64,000 nucleotides of DNA from the NCBI GenBank assembly GCA_963920705.1, contig OY987239.1, positions 9,143,504 through 9,207,503 of the forward strand, read 5' to 3'. A program made the position numbers and the translations under genes. This stretch comes from Odiellus spinosus. Lineage: Eukaryota; Arthropoda; Arachnida; Opiliones; Phalangiidae. The notes beneath the pieces are model-generated. The model saw only the letters and a program-made list of their open reading frames with translations, ran no database searches and had not been told where the DNA came from. Positions within the stretch are counted from its first letter, which is position 1. Each line of letters opens with the position of its first letter. Positions 38,112 to 52,138 of this stretch are shown in pieces.

Positions 38112-41100
38112 GTAAGTTGAATTGATTAGATTGATTTTATGGAATCCATATCCGTAGTGATTGATCGTGATAATTATTTTAAAACAGGCTTATTATCAAA
38201 TGTCTCAAAAAAATCTTGATGATCTCTTGAGTGGAGTATTTATAAATCAGGACGTGCGTTCCTTTTCGCAATATATCTTAATGAATCTAGCGAATGTTAG
38301 GTACGTTCGCATCCCAAAGTATCTCGTTACTTTTATTCGTTTTATGTTTCTCGTTATCTATTTCTTTACAAGGGTTTGTACCCCAAGATTTCTATTTATT
38401 TTATATGCAGAGCTCGGATTTCCAATAACTTTTGATAATAGCAGAGGTATATAATAACCCCCTTCGGGGGAAGTATGAAAGCCCCTATACTACCAATGCT
38501 AAAAATCACGAACAACAAAAGCCCGCTGCTGACTATCTAGGCCATTAGCTCGCGCTGTACTTCTCAATGTCGCTACTCTAGTAAATGGTCTTTGTATAAA
38601 CAAGACGGCTCGATTTGTGTTTACAACTTCCTGTCTCGGGAGTCAGGTTGTCTGTTAAAATGGAGTCAAAGGTTGACTTCAGCTCGTAAGTTCCGGAAGT
38701 GTGCGTAGGAAAAATTTAGTGAGGTGTAACTATTTTTTGGGAGTAAAGCGGTGTGTCGATCCGCCGCGATTTACGGCGGGCACTTGTTGTTCGTCGATTT
38801 TGCCTACCTTTCATACTTCCCCCGAAGGGGGTTATTATATACCTCTGATAATAGTTACTAATCATAAAAGAGGAGGAGCTTATATTCAAATAAAATATAC
38901 TGAAAGAATTTAAAAATAACCTCAATAAGAGAGGTTGTGTTTATCCGTTTGTTGGAAAATATATAGCATAGTTTTAAAGATTATTTTTTAAGGGTGCGAA
39001 GCAACCTCTTTTTTGTATAAAAAACCTATATATGATAACATCAGAAGCCGATGAAACCCTCCTTTGAAGTCTACTACTACTCTAATGTTCCATATAGCGC
39101 TTCTCTCTGTATGGGTAAAATTCCCAATTTTACGAGATGGGAGGGGTCCAACTTCATACCCCCCTGTCTACGGAAAATTGGAAATTCTCTCTCTCCACAT
39201 ACGACGGCGTTTGGTTGACGAACTCCAAGGTTGCTAGAGATATTCGCTTGACGAATTCCCGTTCCGAAAATATCTACCGTTAGGAGGCGTACGAATCGCG
39301 CTTTTTGAAACTAACCCATACAGAGAGGGGTAGACAAGACCCGGGAGTAATAGACTTCAAAGGAGGGTTTCATCGGCTTCTGGTAATATTTTCAGATTTA
39401 TTAGTTCTAAGTTTAAGTGAGCGTATTTTTCTTGTTTTATATCGTTGGTTGCTTTCTCTGTAAGTAATGTATTATTAACTATTATAGCGTTGTCTATATA
39501 CCACCGCGACAATATTACAAATTAGGATATACAATGTGGGGAGCTGTGTCAAGGGGAGTAAGTATTGAAATTTAATTATCTCAGAAACCTAGACGACAAT
39601 ACGGAGGAAATATACAAAGGGAGAGCTAGACGTAGCGAAATGGGAACATTTTAAGTGTTTTTTACGCAGGCATACCATTGTCATTTTTCTTTGTCGTCAC
39701 TCCAAACGCGAATTAAAACATTAAAATCTTTTGTTATGTAGATCATTCACATGTTGCTGCAAATTACTTCGACACATGCTTTCAAAAAGTACAATATGTC
39801 TCCAGTCTTTAAGATTACAGAAATTAGAATATTCACTGTTATAAATCCGACAAGCTTTGGTGAAACGGCAAGATTTTCTTTGGCAGGATTTGAAGACATA
39901 ATTTGGATTTTAACCGCGATTTTTATCATTATTTTGTCTATGACTTCTTTTCTTTTTAAGTATTTTATCAGGCGACACTCTCATCAACGAAGATACTTGT
40001 GTTTTGAATACATCTTCTTCTTTGTGGCGTCTTTTTTGCAAAACCGTTAAGTATATTTTATAAATAGGAATGTATCCGGGAACGCCCCAGAAAGAACCAT
40101 CGCTATAAATCTCGTCGGCCCTTACTTACTTAGGACATGCTTGAGAAAAGGGACCTATTTTATGAAGGCCAATCTTTCACTCCCCTCTTAATTTACGAAC
40201 AGAACCCGATGTTTTCATTCGACAAAATTCGATCAAATATCTATTGACTGGATGGTTGCTGGCCATGACTGTTCTGACCAAGTCGTATTCGGGTATTTTG
40301 AAAAGCAAATTGACAGTCTCGAAATTTTCTCGGATCAACACGCTGGAAGATATTGAACGTAGTCCGGGAACTAAGCTACTTCTTAGACTTACCTCTCCCT
40401 CTGAGGAATATTTGACAAAGGTAACAAATACTCTTATTCGAAGACTAGAGAAACAGTCGGCTTCGAACAAATCTGGAAATGTCACAATATTAGAATGTTT
40501 ATAAAAAAAACATTGAGATATCACATGGACTAGTCTAGGGTATTTATTCAGGGTTGCCAAGGGTCTGGGAAAACAGAGAAAGCAGGGAAAAGTCAGGGAA
40601 TTTGAAAATGAGCCAAAAAAGTCAGGGAATTTGAAAATGAGCCAAAAAAGTCAGGGAATTTGAAAATGAGCCAAAAAAGTCAGGGAATTTGAAAATGAGC
40701 CAAAAAAGTCAGGGAATTTTAAAATAGTTTAAAAAGTCAGGGAAAAGTCAGGGAATTTAAAAATCTTTCAAGAAGCCAGAAAATTACAATAATTATCTGC
40801 GGAAAAGATTTTAAGCTGACTGTGACAGTTGTATAGATTAGAACAAAAATATGCGTGCAAAAAGTTTGGCGAACACAATTGCAAAATTTGTAGCGCTTTT
40901 TATGAAAAATATATCGTCCGAGGAAAATACAGACAAATTAGAATTATCTGAAACGGTCAGGGAAAATCGTTGGAAAAGGTCAGGGAAAATCGTTGGAAAA
41001 GGTCAGGGAAAATCGTTGGAAAAGGTCAGGGAAAAACCTGGAAAAGTCAGGGAATTTGAATCTGAAGAAATTGTGGCAACCCTGTTATTGAAAAATACGC

Positions 41101-44090
41101 GCATGCTGTAGTCGTGGTCCTAAATGACCTTCCGGAAAGTCACTAAACTTCCTATCTCGGCTTTATCAGTTCGAGGCTTTCCTAAATTCTGCACAGAGAG
41201 ACTAACGCCTCTACCCATACCCTACGGTTGATTATAGCGCCATCTCTGAGTCAGGGATAATATTTGGCTTTGACAGCACCTTCGGCCTTTCCATCCCACG
41301 AATATAAAGATACCATTAAGCTTGACGAAGACCTTGCGTTATATCCACGCGTTTCTCCTATCAACAAAATTGTCTGGTGGCGTGGTGGCGGGTAATTCCG
41401 TCCACTTTGTTTATAAATGTGAATATTTAATTTGGGTTGCTCGAATTAAAACGAAAAATTACTTATATTAGACACTGATAAACGCTTCGTCAGAAGAAAA
41501 AATATTTCAAGGCCATTGGGCAAGGTTCGGCTACGTTACGACTATAGTTAAACAAGAAGCAATTTTCTCCCATTAAATTAATGCCAATTTAAGGAAAAGA
41601 AGTTTTTTATGGCTCCGGAAATCAGGATTAAAAACCGTCACGGAAATTGTACAGATACGAACTCGAGAACACGCGAAAACCCAGAACTTTAGCTAGTAAA
41701 TAGGCATCTCCGGTCTCATCTGTATCGAATATTAGAAAAAACTTTCGACAGAGGCCAATTCCGTCCACTCGAAACAACGTCAAGTTTAAAGTTAAACGCG
41801 AATTTGCGAGCTTGAAAATCATTGACGATTGACAATTCAATAATTTCAAAGCAGACAGCTCCGTTTTTCCCGCTTTTTTGCGCAGTCTTTCAGGGCTGGA
41901 AATATTTTTAATGCGAATTCAGTATAAAGGGCGGTAATCATGGACGGAAATAAGCACAAGTCACTGGTCATTTGTCCGGTAAATTTTCCAAATGTCCGAT
42001 AACTTTTTATTTTTAAGAGGGGGTCACTGGACAAATGTCCGATAGAAAAAAAAGTACTTTTCAATACAGGAAATGTAGCATTGTCCGGTAATTTTGTTAA
42101 ATATCCGATAACTTTTGAATTTTTAAAGGGGGTTACTGGACGTTTGTCCAATAAGAAAAATTTCTTATTTCCGTCCCTGGCGGTAATGTTTCGTAACAAT
42201 ACTTTAAAAAAGGCTTAGAACATAATATGGCGCGGTTTTTGAGTATGTAAAATGGAAGTATGGGTGTTTTAGTCGTCTTTGAAACTGAGTAAAATATTTT
42301 TAATTTAATGTTAAGAACGCGCAATATGTAAATGAATTTTGGTATTTTTTTTAAGCTTTCACAATGGTTGTTTTTATCCAGATAGAGCAAATAGTTGAAA
42401 ATTTTGGGTTACAAAGAATAATGTGGCTCTCATTACTCCGTGATTATCTACGGGTGGACGGGTATTACCCGCCACTGGTTGAAATTAGACTCGGGCCGAA
42501 CGAAATTACTCTTCTGGACGGAATTGGCCGCGTCGACTGACTTTGAAAAACGTCTCGTATCTTTTAGACCAATCAAAGTTATGGAAAGCAATGTAGTTTA
42601 AAATACGCGCTAAAGTTGAATTTATAAAAAGGTGCCAAAATGGGACAAAGTTAACATTGGGAGAGTTTCCTTGGTGACGGAATTACCACCAACGGCGGAC
42701 GGAATTACCCGCCACCACCATAATTGTTCCAACTATGACTAACAAATTCAACATTCGCCTATAAAAATTAAGTCTGATCCGTTAACTTTCATAGTTTTTA
42801 ATCAAAGATCCTAACAACAAGGAAATGATTAAACTGAACTCTGTCGCTCATCGTTATTACGGATACATGAAAACATCTCACTTAGAAACATTTCCTAATG
42901 GAACTGTCAAATACGCGTGGATTAATTCTTTAGCAAACGTAAAGATTCACTTAAGACTCAATTATTTCATAAATCATCTTAAAAAACACCAGAAAAAAAT
43001 CTATGTTGGCAAAAAAATTTACTTATCGAGCATGGGTGTCATTTTATTGAGCAAAACAGTACCTCAACGAATCATGGAAAACGTCTATTACTTGTGAGTT
43101 TTAACAGAAGCCGATGAAACCCTCCTTTAAAGTCTATTACTCCCTGGTATTGTCTACCCCTCTCTGTATGGGTTATTCTCAAAAGGCGCGATTCGTACGC
43201 CTCCTAACGGTAGATGTTTTCGGAGCGGGAGTTCGTCCAGCGAATATCTCTAGCAGCCTTGGACTTCGTCCAAAAACGTCCTCGTTTGTGGAGAGAGAGA
43301 ATTTCCAATTTTCCGTAGACAGGGGGGATGAAGTAGGACCCCTTCTGACTCGTAAAATTGTGAATTTTACCCATACAGAGAGGAGCGCTATATGGAACAT
43401 TGGAGTAGTAGACTTCAAAGGAGGGTTTCATCGGCTTCTGACTTTTTTGAAATAAAGTCATAGACTTTTGATTTTTTTAATTTTATTTTTCAACGGCTTC
43501 AGGGGGATTAATTAATTTAATTAGTGCTTCTATAAGTTCCTATAATTTTCCTCTTTTGAGATTTCTTTGGTATTTGCCACTTTCCACTGCATGTTTTTAA
43601 TATATATATATATGCCCAACCAAAAATGAAATAAATTTTTAATTGAGATGACAGTGCCTTAAAACTACAAAAATGAAGTGAAATGGTTTTGGGAACTTGG
43701 ATCAAGGGTCATCTTCACTATTTAGATTTAGAATGACGTTTAACTTCATATTTGAAACCTGTATTATAATTTTATTTGTCTTGTCACCCTGTTGGTCTTA
43801 ACCCTAGCTATATTAAAATGTATTCGATATATCAGTATCTGTAGCGTAATTGTGTATATTTGTGCAGGGGTCATAGGTATGTGGAAACCGATCAGGCCAC
43901 CCGAAATGATCGAGCCTGGGATCGTGAATACGGAGGTTGCTGCTGGGCGACTGAAAAATTAACCAGTTTGAATTTGGAGAGAGTCATGACAGTTCAGGAA
44001 TTAATTGTTGTATTTCAAGCTTGGTTGTACGGTATCTCCATCTCTCTGGCAATATTGCTACTCGAACTGCTTGTCTATTATTTTCATTAA
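38079..44090 (+). CDS. Divergent ionotropic receptor gene b2
   Basis: Same structure as b1: E1 38079-38111, E2 38188-38300, E3 relic near 39585-39669, E5 39742-40045, E6 40203-40420, E7 42795-43093, E8 43868-44090. The encoded exons read the same as in b1, and the introns carry the same elements. E4 is absent, so E2 (phase 2) and E5 (phase 0) do not join directly. Identical sequence in both units means that short-read expression data could not separate b1 from b2. Confidence 0.7.
38188..38300 (+). CDS. IR gene b2 E2
   Basis: Copy of 5775-5887, open. Confidence 0.62.
38442..38847. mobile_element. CAGAGG-type inverted-repeat element in gene b2
   Basis: Unit-2 copy of 6029-6434. Confidence 0.82.
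39042..39382 (-). mobile_element. MITE-1 copy (inverted) in gene b2
   Basis: Unit-2 copy of 6629-6969. Confidence 0.9.
39742..40045 (+). CDS. IR gene b2 E5
   Basis: Copy of 7329-7632, open. Confidence 0.82.
40203..40420 (+). CDS. IR gene b2 E6
   Basis: Copy of 7790-8007; acceptor and donor intact. Confidence 0.86.
40549..41084. mobile_element. CAGGGTTGCC element in gene b2
   Basis: Unit-2 copy of 8136-8671. Its tandem arrays lie at about 40587-40733 and 40954-41043, with the same unit numbers as in unit 1. Confidence 0.78.
41376..42719. mobile_element. GGTGGCGGGTAATTCCGTCC element in gene b2
   Basis: Unit-2 copy of 8963-10306. Confidence 0.7.
42795..43093 (+). CDS. IR gene b2 E7
   Basis: Copy of 10382-10680, open. 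Confidence 0.84.
43105..43440 (+). mobile_element. MITE-1 copy in gene b2
   Basis: Unit-2 copy of 10692-11027. Confidence 0.9.
43868..44090 (+). CDS. IR gene b2 E8
   Basis: Copy of 11455-11677, ends TAA. Confidence 0.85.
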
Positions 44091-45467
44091 ACAAGCCTGC
44101 ACATCTCTTATATTGAACATCCCAACAATCCAATGAAAACGGAAAACGTAATTGTAATTTTGTTTACAAGCTCGGTCAACGAATAAAATATAGTAATATA
44201 TAAAGTTTATATTATTTAAAACTAAAACTTCGAGTCTGAAGTTTCAGCATTATTCTGAATACAAACGTCGCTTTTATTACATTTCGAAACTTATTTTAAT
44301 TTTAACACGAGAAAATTTAAAACACCATATTTGCGAAGTCATCAAGAATTCAAATTTAAGGCTTTGTTTTCTAATAGAGCTTATTTCTGATACACGCCCA
44401 TGTAATTACATTGTAAATATATCCGAATACAATGAACATTTGCCAAAGTCGTTGAAATTATTTAATGTTTGCGCTGCCATTAATATTATATTTTAATGGT
44501 TATAAGCATTTGTGAATAGTTATTGTTCTAAATTTATCATAACACACCGTATAATAACACGCGTTTAATGATATCTCGACGTATTCGGACAGATCAGTAG
44601 CGTTGGATTCGATCACCATTCGAAGGGTTCCAAGTCTGTAAAACTTTCAGTATTTGAATAAGATCTTCTGATTTATAAAAATATTTTATTCGTCTTCTTA
44701 TTTTCTTAAAATTAGACTATTATTGTTTTCGAGTCTTGCGAAAACAGTAGCTAGCTATTTGTGATAGTGCCAAATAAGCTGGGATATTTTCTCTTAGAAA
44801 CTGAATTTTTTTAGATCTTTCGTTCTGGACGATGAATATTAACTCTTCTACTACAGACAGGAGTTTTCAAAATTTCCTTCCATTACAAGGCATACTTTAA
44901 ATGCCATTGAAAGTCTATTTGAACCACCCTGTATAAGAAATCAATAGTCTCACTTTATTAAAGGGAGGATGCAACCTAACAACAAGTGATTTTTTTATCG
45001 ATTCCTTATTATTTAAATAAGCCTAATCCACTATTTAAAAAATTTACAAACAAATATTAAACTAGAAATAAATTTAAAACTTATCCTGACAATAGGCTTA
45101 GTGGGATTCATGGAGCTCCTGATTTCCTGGTAAATGTACCGCCAGAATTTGACTCGAGACACTGTAGCTGTCGGAGTCGCCGTTTAAATAGTGAACCAAA
45201 GAGCGCCACTCTTTGGTGAAATTCCTTAGTTGTGAGGGAAACAATATAGCCATGGGGGCCCCGCCGAAATTCTGTAACTCTCTCCTGACTTGAAATATCG
45301 AGATGAAGAGTCCAAACAACTCGAGCAAAACTTTTGCCTAAATTTAAATGATGGGCTTTTGCTGATAATGTTAAGCTATGGGGTGTTGTTTACTTTTGTG
45401 GAATAAAGTCATAGACTTTTGATATCATAAGTGATTTAATGATTTTTATAGATATAGCATCTATAAT
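44091..45467. other. Spacer between genes b2 and c2
   Basis: Unit-2 copy of 11678-13054, including the truncated foldback arm at 44962-45128. No gene is seen. Confidence 0.6.
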
Positions 45468-45500
45468 ATGGCGACAGAAAAATTTGAGTTTCGCTTTAGC
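45468..45500 (+). CDS. IR gene c2 E1
   Basis: MATEKFEFRFS, GTAAGT donor. Confidence 0.52.
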
Positions 45501-48500
45501 GTAAGTTGATTTTGTGGAATCCATATCCGTAGTGAGTGATCATGATAATTATTTTAAAACAGTCTTTGGGACATTACACTCAAAAACGGATTGAAAAAAT
45601 CTTGAGTGGAGAATTTGCAGATATGGACGTGCATTCATTTTCGCAATATATATTAATGAATCTAGCAAATGTTAGGTACGTTCACATTCCAAAATATCTT
45701 GTTACTTTTATTAATTTAATTTTTCTGGCTCACGATTTCTTTAAAATGGCTAGTACCCCTTGATTTATATTTATTTTACATGCGTAGAACACTTCAAGGA
45801 TCAAATATATGTATAACTTTTGTTAGTAGTAACTACCATAAAAGAGGAGGAGCTTACTTAGGGAATGCTGCCGCCGACGTCATCAACTACGTAATAGCTT
45901 GTAAAGTTCATGACGCTCGTGAGCACCGAGTATTTAAGCTTATTTTTTTCTATATCCGTGTCAGCTCTCAAGGTCGGGTCTCTCCCGAGTGACTTCTGAC
46001 CTGTCTGACCTCTAGCGTTTTATGACAACAGAAATAACTGCCCTGTAGAGCCTAACGCCAGGCGATTTCATGACGTAGTTAGCAACCCTATATAATTCTA
46101 ATTTTTGATTTTTATACGAGGGAAAATGAACCTTAAACATATTTGTTTTATTTGTCGTTTCTCGTTTTCTCTGTAAGTAATGTTTTATTAACTGTTATAG
46201 CGTTGTTTATATATCACCGCGATCATTTAAACATGCAGGAAGTGCTTTGTATAATGGAGTAAGTATTGAAACTAGACGACAAACGGAAAAGATGTAGCGA
46301 AAAGGGAAGGAGCATTTTTGTCATACGAAAATTATCGACAGGCAATTTTGGGTTTATACATTTATGCAGGTCGGTAGGTCGTGTAGAGTTTTTATTTCAT
46401 CGACAATGGGTTCATTCAGGAGCCGATGAAACCCTCCTTTGAAGTCTATTACTCCCGGGTCTTGTCTACCCCTCTCTGTATGGGTAAGTTTCAAAAAGCG
46501 CGATTCGTACGCCTCCTAACGGTAGATATTTTCGGAGCGGGAGTTCGTCCAGCGAATATCTCTATTAGCCTTAGAGTTCGTCAACCAAACGTCGTCGTTT
46601 GTGGAGAGAGAGAGAATTTCCAATTTTGCGTAGACCGGGGGGTATGAAGTAGGATCCCTCCGATCTCGTAAAATTGAGAATTTTACCCATACAGAGAGGA
46701 GCGCTATATGGAACATTAGTGTAGTAGACTTCAAAGGAGGGTTTCATCGGCTTCTATTTCATTTGATAGAAGATACATTTTATAGATGAGGAAGCGTTTT
46801 TCTATAGTGTTGTTTAAGTCATTTTGTCAGAGAACTAGGGCTGAAGAAGCTGAAGCGTTAAGATACTTAACTTTTTCATTTGCTGACCGGGTAATCTCAC
46901 ACTTTTAAATACGTAACTGTTTTATCTTCAAAACCACTTGTCCCATGGGGCAAAAAAAGTCAAGATGAGTGGTTTTAACTTTAGTAGAAATGAGAACATT
47001 AATCCCTTGTCCTTTTTCTCTGTGTCGTCACTCCAAATTTAAACAATAGAAACCTGTATTTTGTAGGTCTTTCATATGTACATGCAAAGTTCTGTGCCAG
47101 CTAGCACCGAAGCCTTCCATATTTCTCCTGTTTATAAGATCTCAGAAACTAGAATATTTACTGCCATAAATCCGACAAGTTTCGGTGGAACGGCAAGATT
47201 CTCACTGGCAGGATTTCAAGACATAATTTGGATATTAATGGCGATCTTCATCATTGTTTTGTCTATCACTTCTTTGCTTTTCAAGTATTTTATCCAGCGA
47301 CACTCTCGTCAACGTAATTTCTTGTGTTTTGAATACCTCTTCTTCTTTGTGTCTTCGTTATTGCAAAACCGTTAAGTATTGATTTTAAAAATACGAATGC
47401 CCCTGAAAGTACCATCGCATAGGACTTGCTCAAGCCCGTCGTCAGGGGGGGGGGGGCGGGGGGGCCCGGCCCTACCTATAATGGGCTTGGCCCTACCTAC
47501 AATTTTTCCAAAAATCTTCAAATATCTTCATGGCCCTACCTGTCATTTCGATGGCCCTACCTGTCATTTCGATGGCCCTACCTGTCATTTCGATGGCCCT
47601 ACCTGTCATTTCGATGGCCCTACCTGTCATTTCGATGGCCCTACCTGTCATTTCGATGGCCCTACCTGTCATTTCGATGGCCCTACCTGTCTTTTCGATG
47701 GCCCTACCTGTCATTTCGATGGCCCTACCTGTCATTTCGATGGCCCTACCTGTCATTTCGATGGCCCTACCTGTCATTTCGATGGCCCTACCTGTCATTT
47801 CGATGGCCCTACCTGTCATTTCGATGGCCCTACCTGTCATTTCGATGGCCCTACCTGTCATTTCGATGGCCCTACCTGTCATTTCGATGGCCCTACCAGG
47901 CTACGTATAAATTCTCTCTAGTTAAAAGTTAGAGAAAATATGTTACCCAGCTATAAAAACAACGTTTTTGCTGACCTTCCGTAGACGACAATGCAGAAGT
48001 CTCTGAATGTCTAGAGCCTAGAAAATCATATCATTATCCATCATAGCAGCCCAAATACAGGCCCTCGGGTCGGCTCGGGACCCAAAGTGACCCGCCAACG
48101 CATTTAAATTTACCCGGCAACAGCAGCGATCGGCTGCCGCAGTCCCGCCACGCCATTGTGTCGTGCTGCCAATACCGGCAGCTGCGGGCAGCCGCCACGT
48201 TATTGGTACCAAATTTGAAAATTTCTTGTGGTAATACTATTTCGTCCGAAAATGTGCCCTACCACGGCCCTACCTAAAATTTTAACCTGGCGACGGCCCT
48301 GGACTTGCTAGAGAAAACGTGTCCTTTATCCAAGTATATTTACCCAGGGTTCGTACACCACCTAAAAAAGTCAGGGAAAATTACCCTTAAAATAGGCTTA
48401 GCTGGATTCAAGGAGATCCTAAATTACTAATTTGACCAATGAGCAAAGGCCCGTCGTTAAGACGAAATCGCCATGAGATAAAACCTATTTTTATGAACGC

Positions 48501-51500
48501 AAATCATTTACTCCACTCTTAATTTACGAACCCGATGTTTTCATTCGACAAAATTCTATCAAATATCTATTAACTGGATGGTTGCTGGCCATGTTTGTTC
48601 TGGCAAAGTCGTATTCGGGTATTTTGAAAAGCAAATTGACAGTCTCGAAATTTTCTCGGATCAACACGTTGCAAGATATTGCTTGCGAAAAGGTGTCTTT
48701 TATACAAGTATGTTTACTCAGGGAAATTGAAATGGACCCAAAAGGTCAGGGAAATAATTTTTTTGGCGAAAGTTAGTTATTATTTATCGAAGTAAGATCG
48801 TAGAGCCCCTAGCGGCATCTAGGTAATAATATAGAGATCACGAGTTAAATTTATGATATATTGTTAATTTTAAATTATTAAAATTATTTGACACTTAAAA
48901 TAAATCCTAATTAATTTACACAAAATGTATTCTCGGTTATTAACCTAACATTTATGAATTTTCCGCCTACATTTGAATATCCCGCCCTTTTTACCCTCAA
49001 GAAAGCGACATCTAACGATATTTTTGAAATCAGTACCCCCGCCCCTTTTATTTATTTATTCTAAGGATAGATAAGGCAGTGGCTAGGTAATTTGTCGAAA
49101 AGGATGATACGTAAAACTCGTGGATGGTGTCAGTAATACGTCTATACAAAGCGAAATAATTTCATAGGCACTTTTATTTTTAACATGGACCCGTAAAATA
49201 GGCTTAGTTGGATTCATTGAGTTCCTGAATTTTTTCATAATGGTCAGCGACCAATAGCGAAGGCCCGTCGTTAAGGCGAGATCTCCATGAGACAAAACCT
49301 CTTTTATGAAGGCAAATCTTTTACTCCACTCTTAATTTACGAACCCGATGTTTTCATTCGACAAAATTCTATCAAATATCTATTAACTGGATGGTTGCTG
49401 GCCATGTTTGTTCTGGCAAAGTCGTATTCGGGTATTTTGAAAAGCAAATTGACAGTCTCGAAATTTTCTCGGATCAACACGTTGCAAGATATTGGACGTA
49501 GTCCGGGAACTAAACCACTTCTTAGTTACCCATCTGGCTTTGAGGATTATTTGACAAAGGTAACAAATACTGTATTTGAAGACAAACAGTCGGCTTTGAA
49601 CAAACCTGGAAATATGACGATATTAGAATGGTCATAAAAAACCTCCCCTCTACGCGTTTCCCATAGCAACGGGTGTAATGCGTGGATAGGTACGAGAGCG
49701 AGAGATAGTGAGTGGCAGGCGCGCCATCTATTGCGATAATTCATTATATTTGTACTACAAATGGCGTAGCCCCTAGAAGTTGGTTTATGAGTATGGACAT
49801 TTCGAATTCGTCCATTAGAATGGTCATAAAAAAAAACTCTCCTAATGCATGCTAGGACATCCTGTTTCCTGACAAGGGGAATGAGGCGGCGTAGGGAGAA
49901 TTAACTAGGTTTTTCCGCCAGGTGGCGTAGGTCTTCAAGTTTCTGTCTCTCTCCTGTGGAGTCCTGAATACGAAGGGCTCCAACATATGACTAACAAATT
50001 AAGCATTCGCCTATAACAATTAAAGTCTGATACGTTAACTTTCCTAGTTTTCCATCAAAGATCCTAACAATAAGGAAATGATCAAATTGAACTCTGACGC
50101 TCATCGTTATAAAGGATTCTTGACACCATCTTACTTAGAAACATTTCCTAATGGAACTGTCAAATACGAGTGGATAAATTCTGTATCAAACGTACAGAAT
50201 GAGTTAAGAAGCATTCCTGTGATTGATCATCTCAAAAAACACCAGAAAAAAATCTATATTGGCAAAAAAGTTTACTTATCGACCATGGCTGTCATTCCAT
50301 TTAGCAAAACAGTACCACCACGAATCATGGAAAACGTCTATTACTTGTGAGTTTTAATGTATACTTACACGCGAAAGAAGATGTAGCTGGTCCTTTAGAT
50401 CGGCATATATAGGGTGTCTCAGAGCTACAATGGGTTCTATGGGTCATTTTTGTCGTACAGGGCGCCGTTTAAAGGGAGAATGCAACCTAACAACAAGTGA
50501 TTTTTTTTTTTCGATTCCTTATTATTTAAATAGGCCTAATCCACTATTTAAAAAATTTACAAACAAATATTAAACTAGAAATAAATTTAAAACTTACCCG
50601 GAAAATAGGCTTAGTGGGATTCATGGAGCTCCTGATTTCCTCGCGTGTAAGGTCTAGCGACCAATCGCCCGTGACGTAAGTCTCGTGGAGATCTCGCGTG
50701 AACGACGGGCCTTTGCTCATTGGTCGCTAGACCTGACACGGACGCGATTCAGAATCTCCATGAATCCCGCTAAGCCTATTTTCCGGGTAAGTTTTAAATT
50801 TATTTCTAGTTTAATATTTGTATTGTAAACTTTTTATCGGTGGATTAGGCCTATTTAAACGATAAGGAATCGATGAAAAAATCACTTGAAATTAGGTTGC
50901 ATTCTCCTTTTAAGAGTTACGAAAGGAATCATGCGCGGGTGACCCCTTAAACCTTAATCGGCGCCTCGTACGACAAAACGTCATAGAACATTTTCGTCTT
51001 AAAATGACCCATAGAACCCACAATAGATTGGTCTTACCACCATTTTCGAAACACGCTGTATATTTTAGCAAAAGTCCATCAATTTATTCCATAGAAGTAA
51101 TCAACGCCATGTAGCTTAATACCATCAAGAAACGTCCTGGTAAATGTAGCAGCATGATTTTGATTCTGTCGGTGTAAATAATGAAGGGAGCTCCCCTTTT
51201 TAGAGAAATTCCGGAGAGGGGGGGGGAAGATAGTATATAGCCAAGCGCGGCCTGCCTAAATTCAGACACTCTCCCGACTCAAAGTATTGTGGAAGAGTCC
51301 AAATTAGTCGAGCCAGACAGGGGTGATGACTTTTTGGACTTTTAAGTGATGACGTAAAATTGGATAGTATTAGTATCCATTGCATGTTTTTAATATATAT
51401 CAGAAGCCGATGAAACCCTTCTTTGAAGTCTGTATGGGTTAGCTTCAAAAAGCGCGATTCGTACGCCTCCTAACGGTAGATATTTTCGGAGCGGGAGTTC

Positions 51501-52115
51501 GTCGAGCGAATATCTCTAGCAGCCTCGGAGTTTGTCAAAAAACGTCGTCGTTTGTGGAGAGAGAGAATTTCCAATTTTCCGTAGACAGGGGGATATGAAG
51601 TAGGACCCCTCCGATCTCGTAAAATTGTGAATTTTACCCTTACAGAGAGGAGCGCTATATGGAACATTAGAGTAGTAGACTTCAAAGGATGGTTTCATCG
51701 GCTTCTGTATATATGGCCAACCAAAAATCAAATAAATATTTTTAATTGAGATGGCAGTGCCTTAAAACTACAAAAAAGAAATGAAATGATTTTTGGGAAC
51801 TCTGCTGGTCTTGTATTTTATATAGAAAACCCTAGCCACGTTAAAATGTATTCGATATATCAGTATCGGTAGCGTAATTGTGTATATTTGTGCAGGGGTC
51901 ATAGGTATGTGGAAACCGACCAGGGCACCCGAAACAATCGATTCTGGGATCGTGAATACGGAGACTGCTGGGCGCCTGAAAAATTAACCAGTTTGAATTT
52001 GGAGAGAGTCATGACAGTTGCGGAATTAATTGTTGTATTTCAAGCTTGGTTGTACGGTATCTCCATCTCTCTGGCAATATTGCTACTCGAACTGCTTGTC
52101 TATTATTTTCATTAA
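45468..52115 (+). CDS. Divergent ionotropic receptor gene c2
   Basis: Exons: E1 45468-45500, E2 45563-45675, E4 46833-46890 (open), E5 47067-47370, E6 49344-49559 (or from 49312), E7 50048-50346, E8 51896-52115. Like c1, this is a candidate for a complete subunit if the missing E6 acceptor is replaced by the TATGAAG site. The truncated E6 duplicate, the 17-unit minisatellite and the 19 bp-flanked insert are all retained. Confidence 0.73.
45563..45675 (+). CDS. IR gene c2 E2
   Basis: Copy of 13150-13262, open. Confidence 0.65.
46417..46756 (+). mobile_element. MITE-1 copy in gene c2
   Basis: Unit-2 copy of 14004-14343. Confidence 0.9.
46833..46890 (+). CDS. IR gene c2 E4, intact
   Basis: Copy of 14420-14477; CGG|GTAATC donor present. 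Confidence 0.66.
47067..47370 (+). CDS. IR gene c2 E5
   Basis: Copy of 14654-14957, open. Confidence 0.83.
47431..48301. mobile_element. hAT-like element carrying the 21 bp minisatellite (gene c2)
   Basis: Unit-2 copy of 15018-15887; one G more in the G-run. Confidence 0.88.
47530..47898. repeat. 21 bp minisatellite, 17 units (gene c2)
   Basis: Same unit number and the same CTTTTCGAT variant as c1, unlike the a1/a2 pair. Confidence 0.97.
48531..48681 (+). pseudogene. Gene c2 truncated duplicate of E6
   Basis: Copy of 16117-16267 with the same breakpoint. Confidence 0.82.
49344..49559 (+). CDS. IR gene c2 E6
   Basis: Copy of 16930-17145, same acceptor deletion. Confidence 0.8.
49623..49833. 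repeat. Insertion flanked by 19 bp direct repeat (gene c2)
   Basis: Unit-2 copy of 17209-17419. Confidence 0.7.
50048..50346 (+). CDS. IR gene c2 E7
   Basis: Copy of 17634-17932, open. Confidence 0.84.
50473..50909. mobile_element. TTAA-flanked foldback element (gene c2 intron)
   Basis: Unit-2 copy of 18059-18495. Confidence 0.85.
51401..51707 (+). mobile_element. MITE-1 copy with internal deletion (gene c2)
   Basis: Unit-2 copy of 18987-19293; TATATAT flanks. Confidence 0.9.
51896..52115 (+). CDS. IR gene c2 E8
   Basis: Copy of 19482-19701, ends TAA. Confidence 0.86.
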
Positions 52116-52138
52116 ACAAGCCTGCACATCTCTTATAT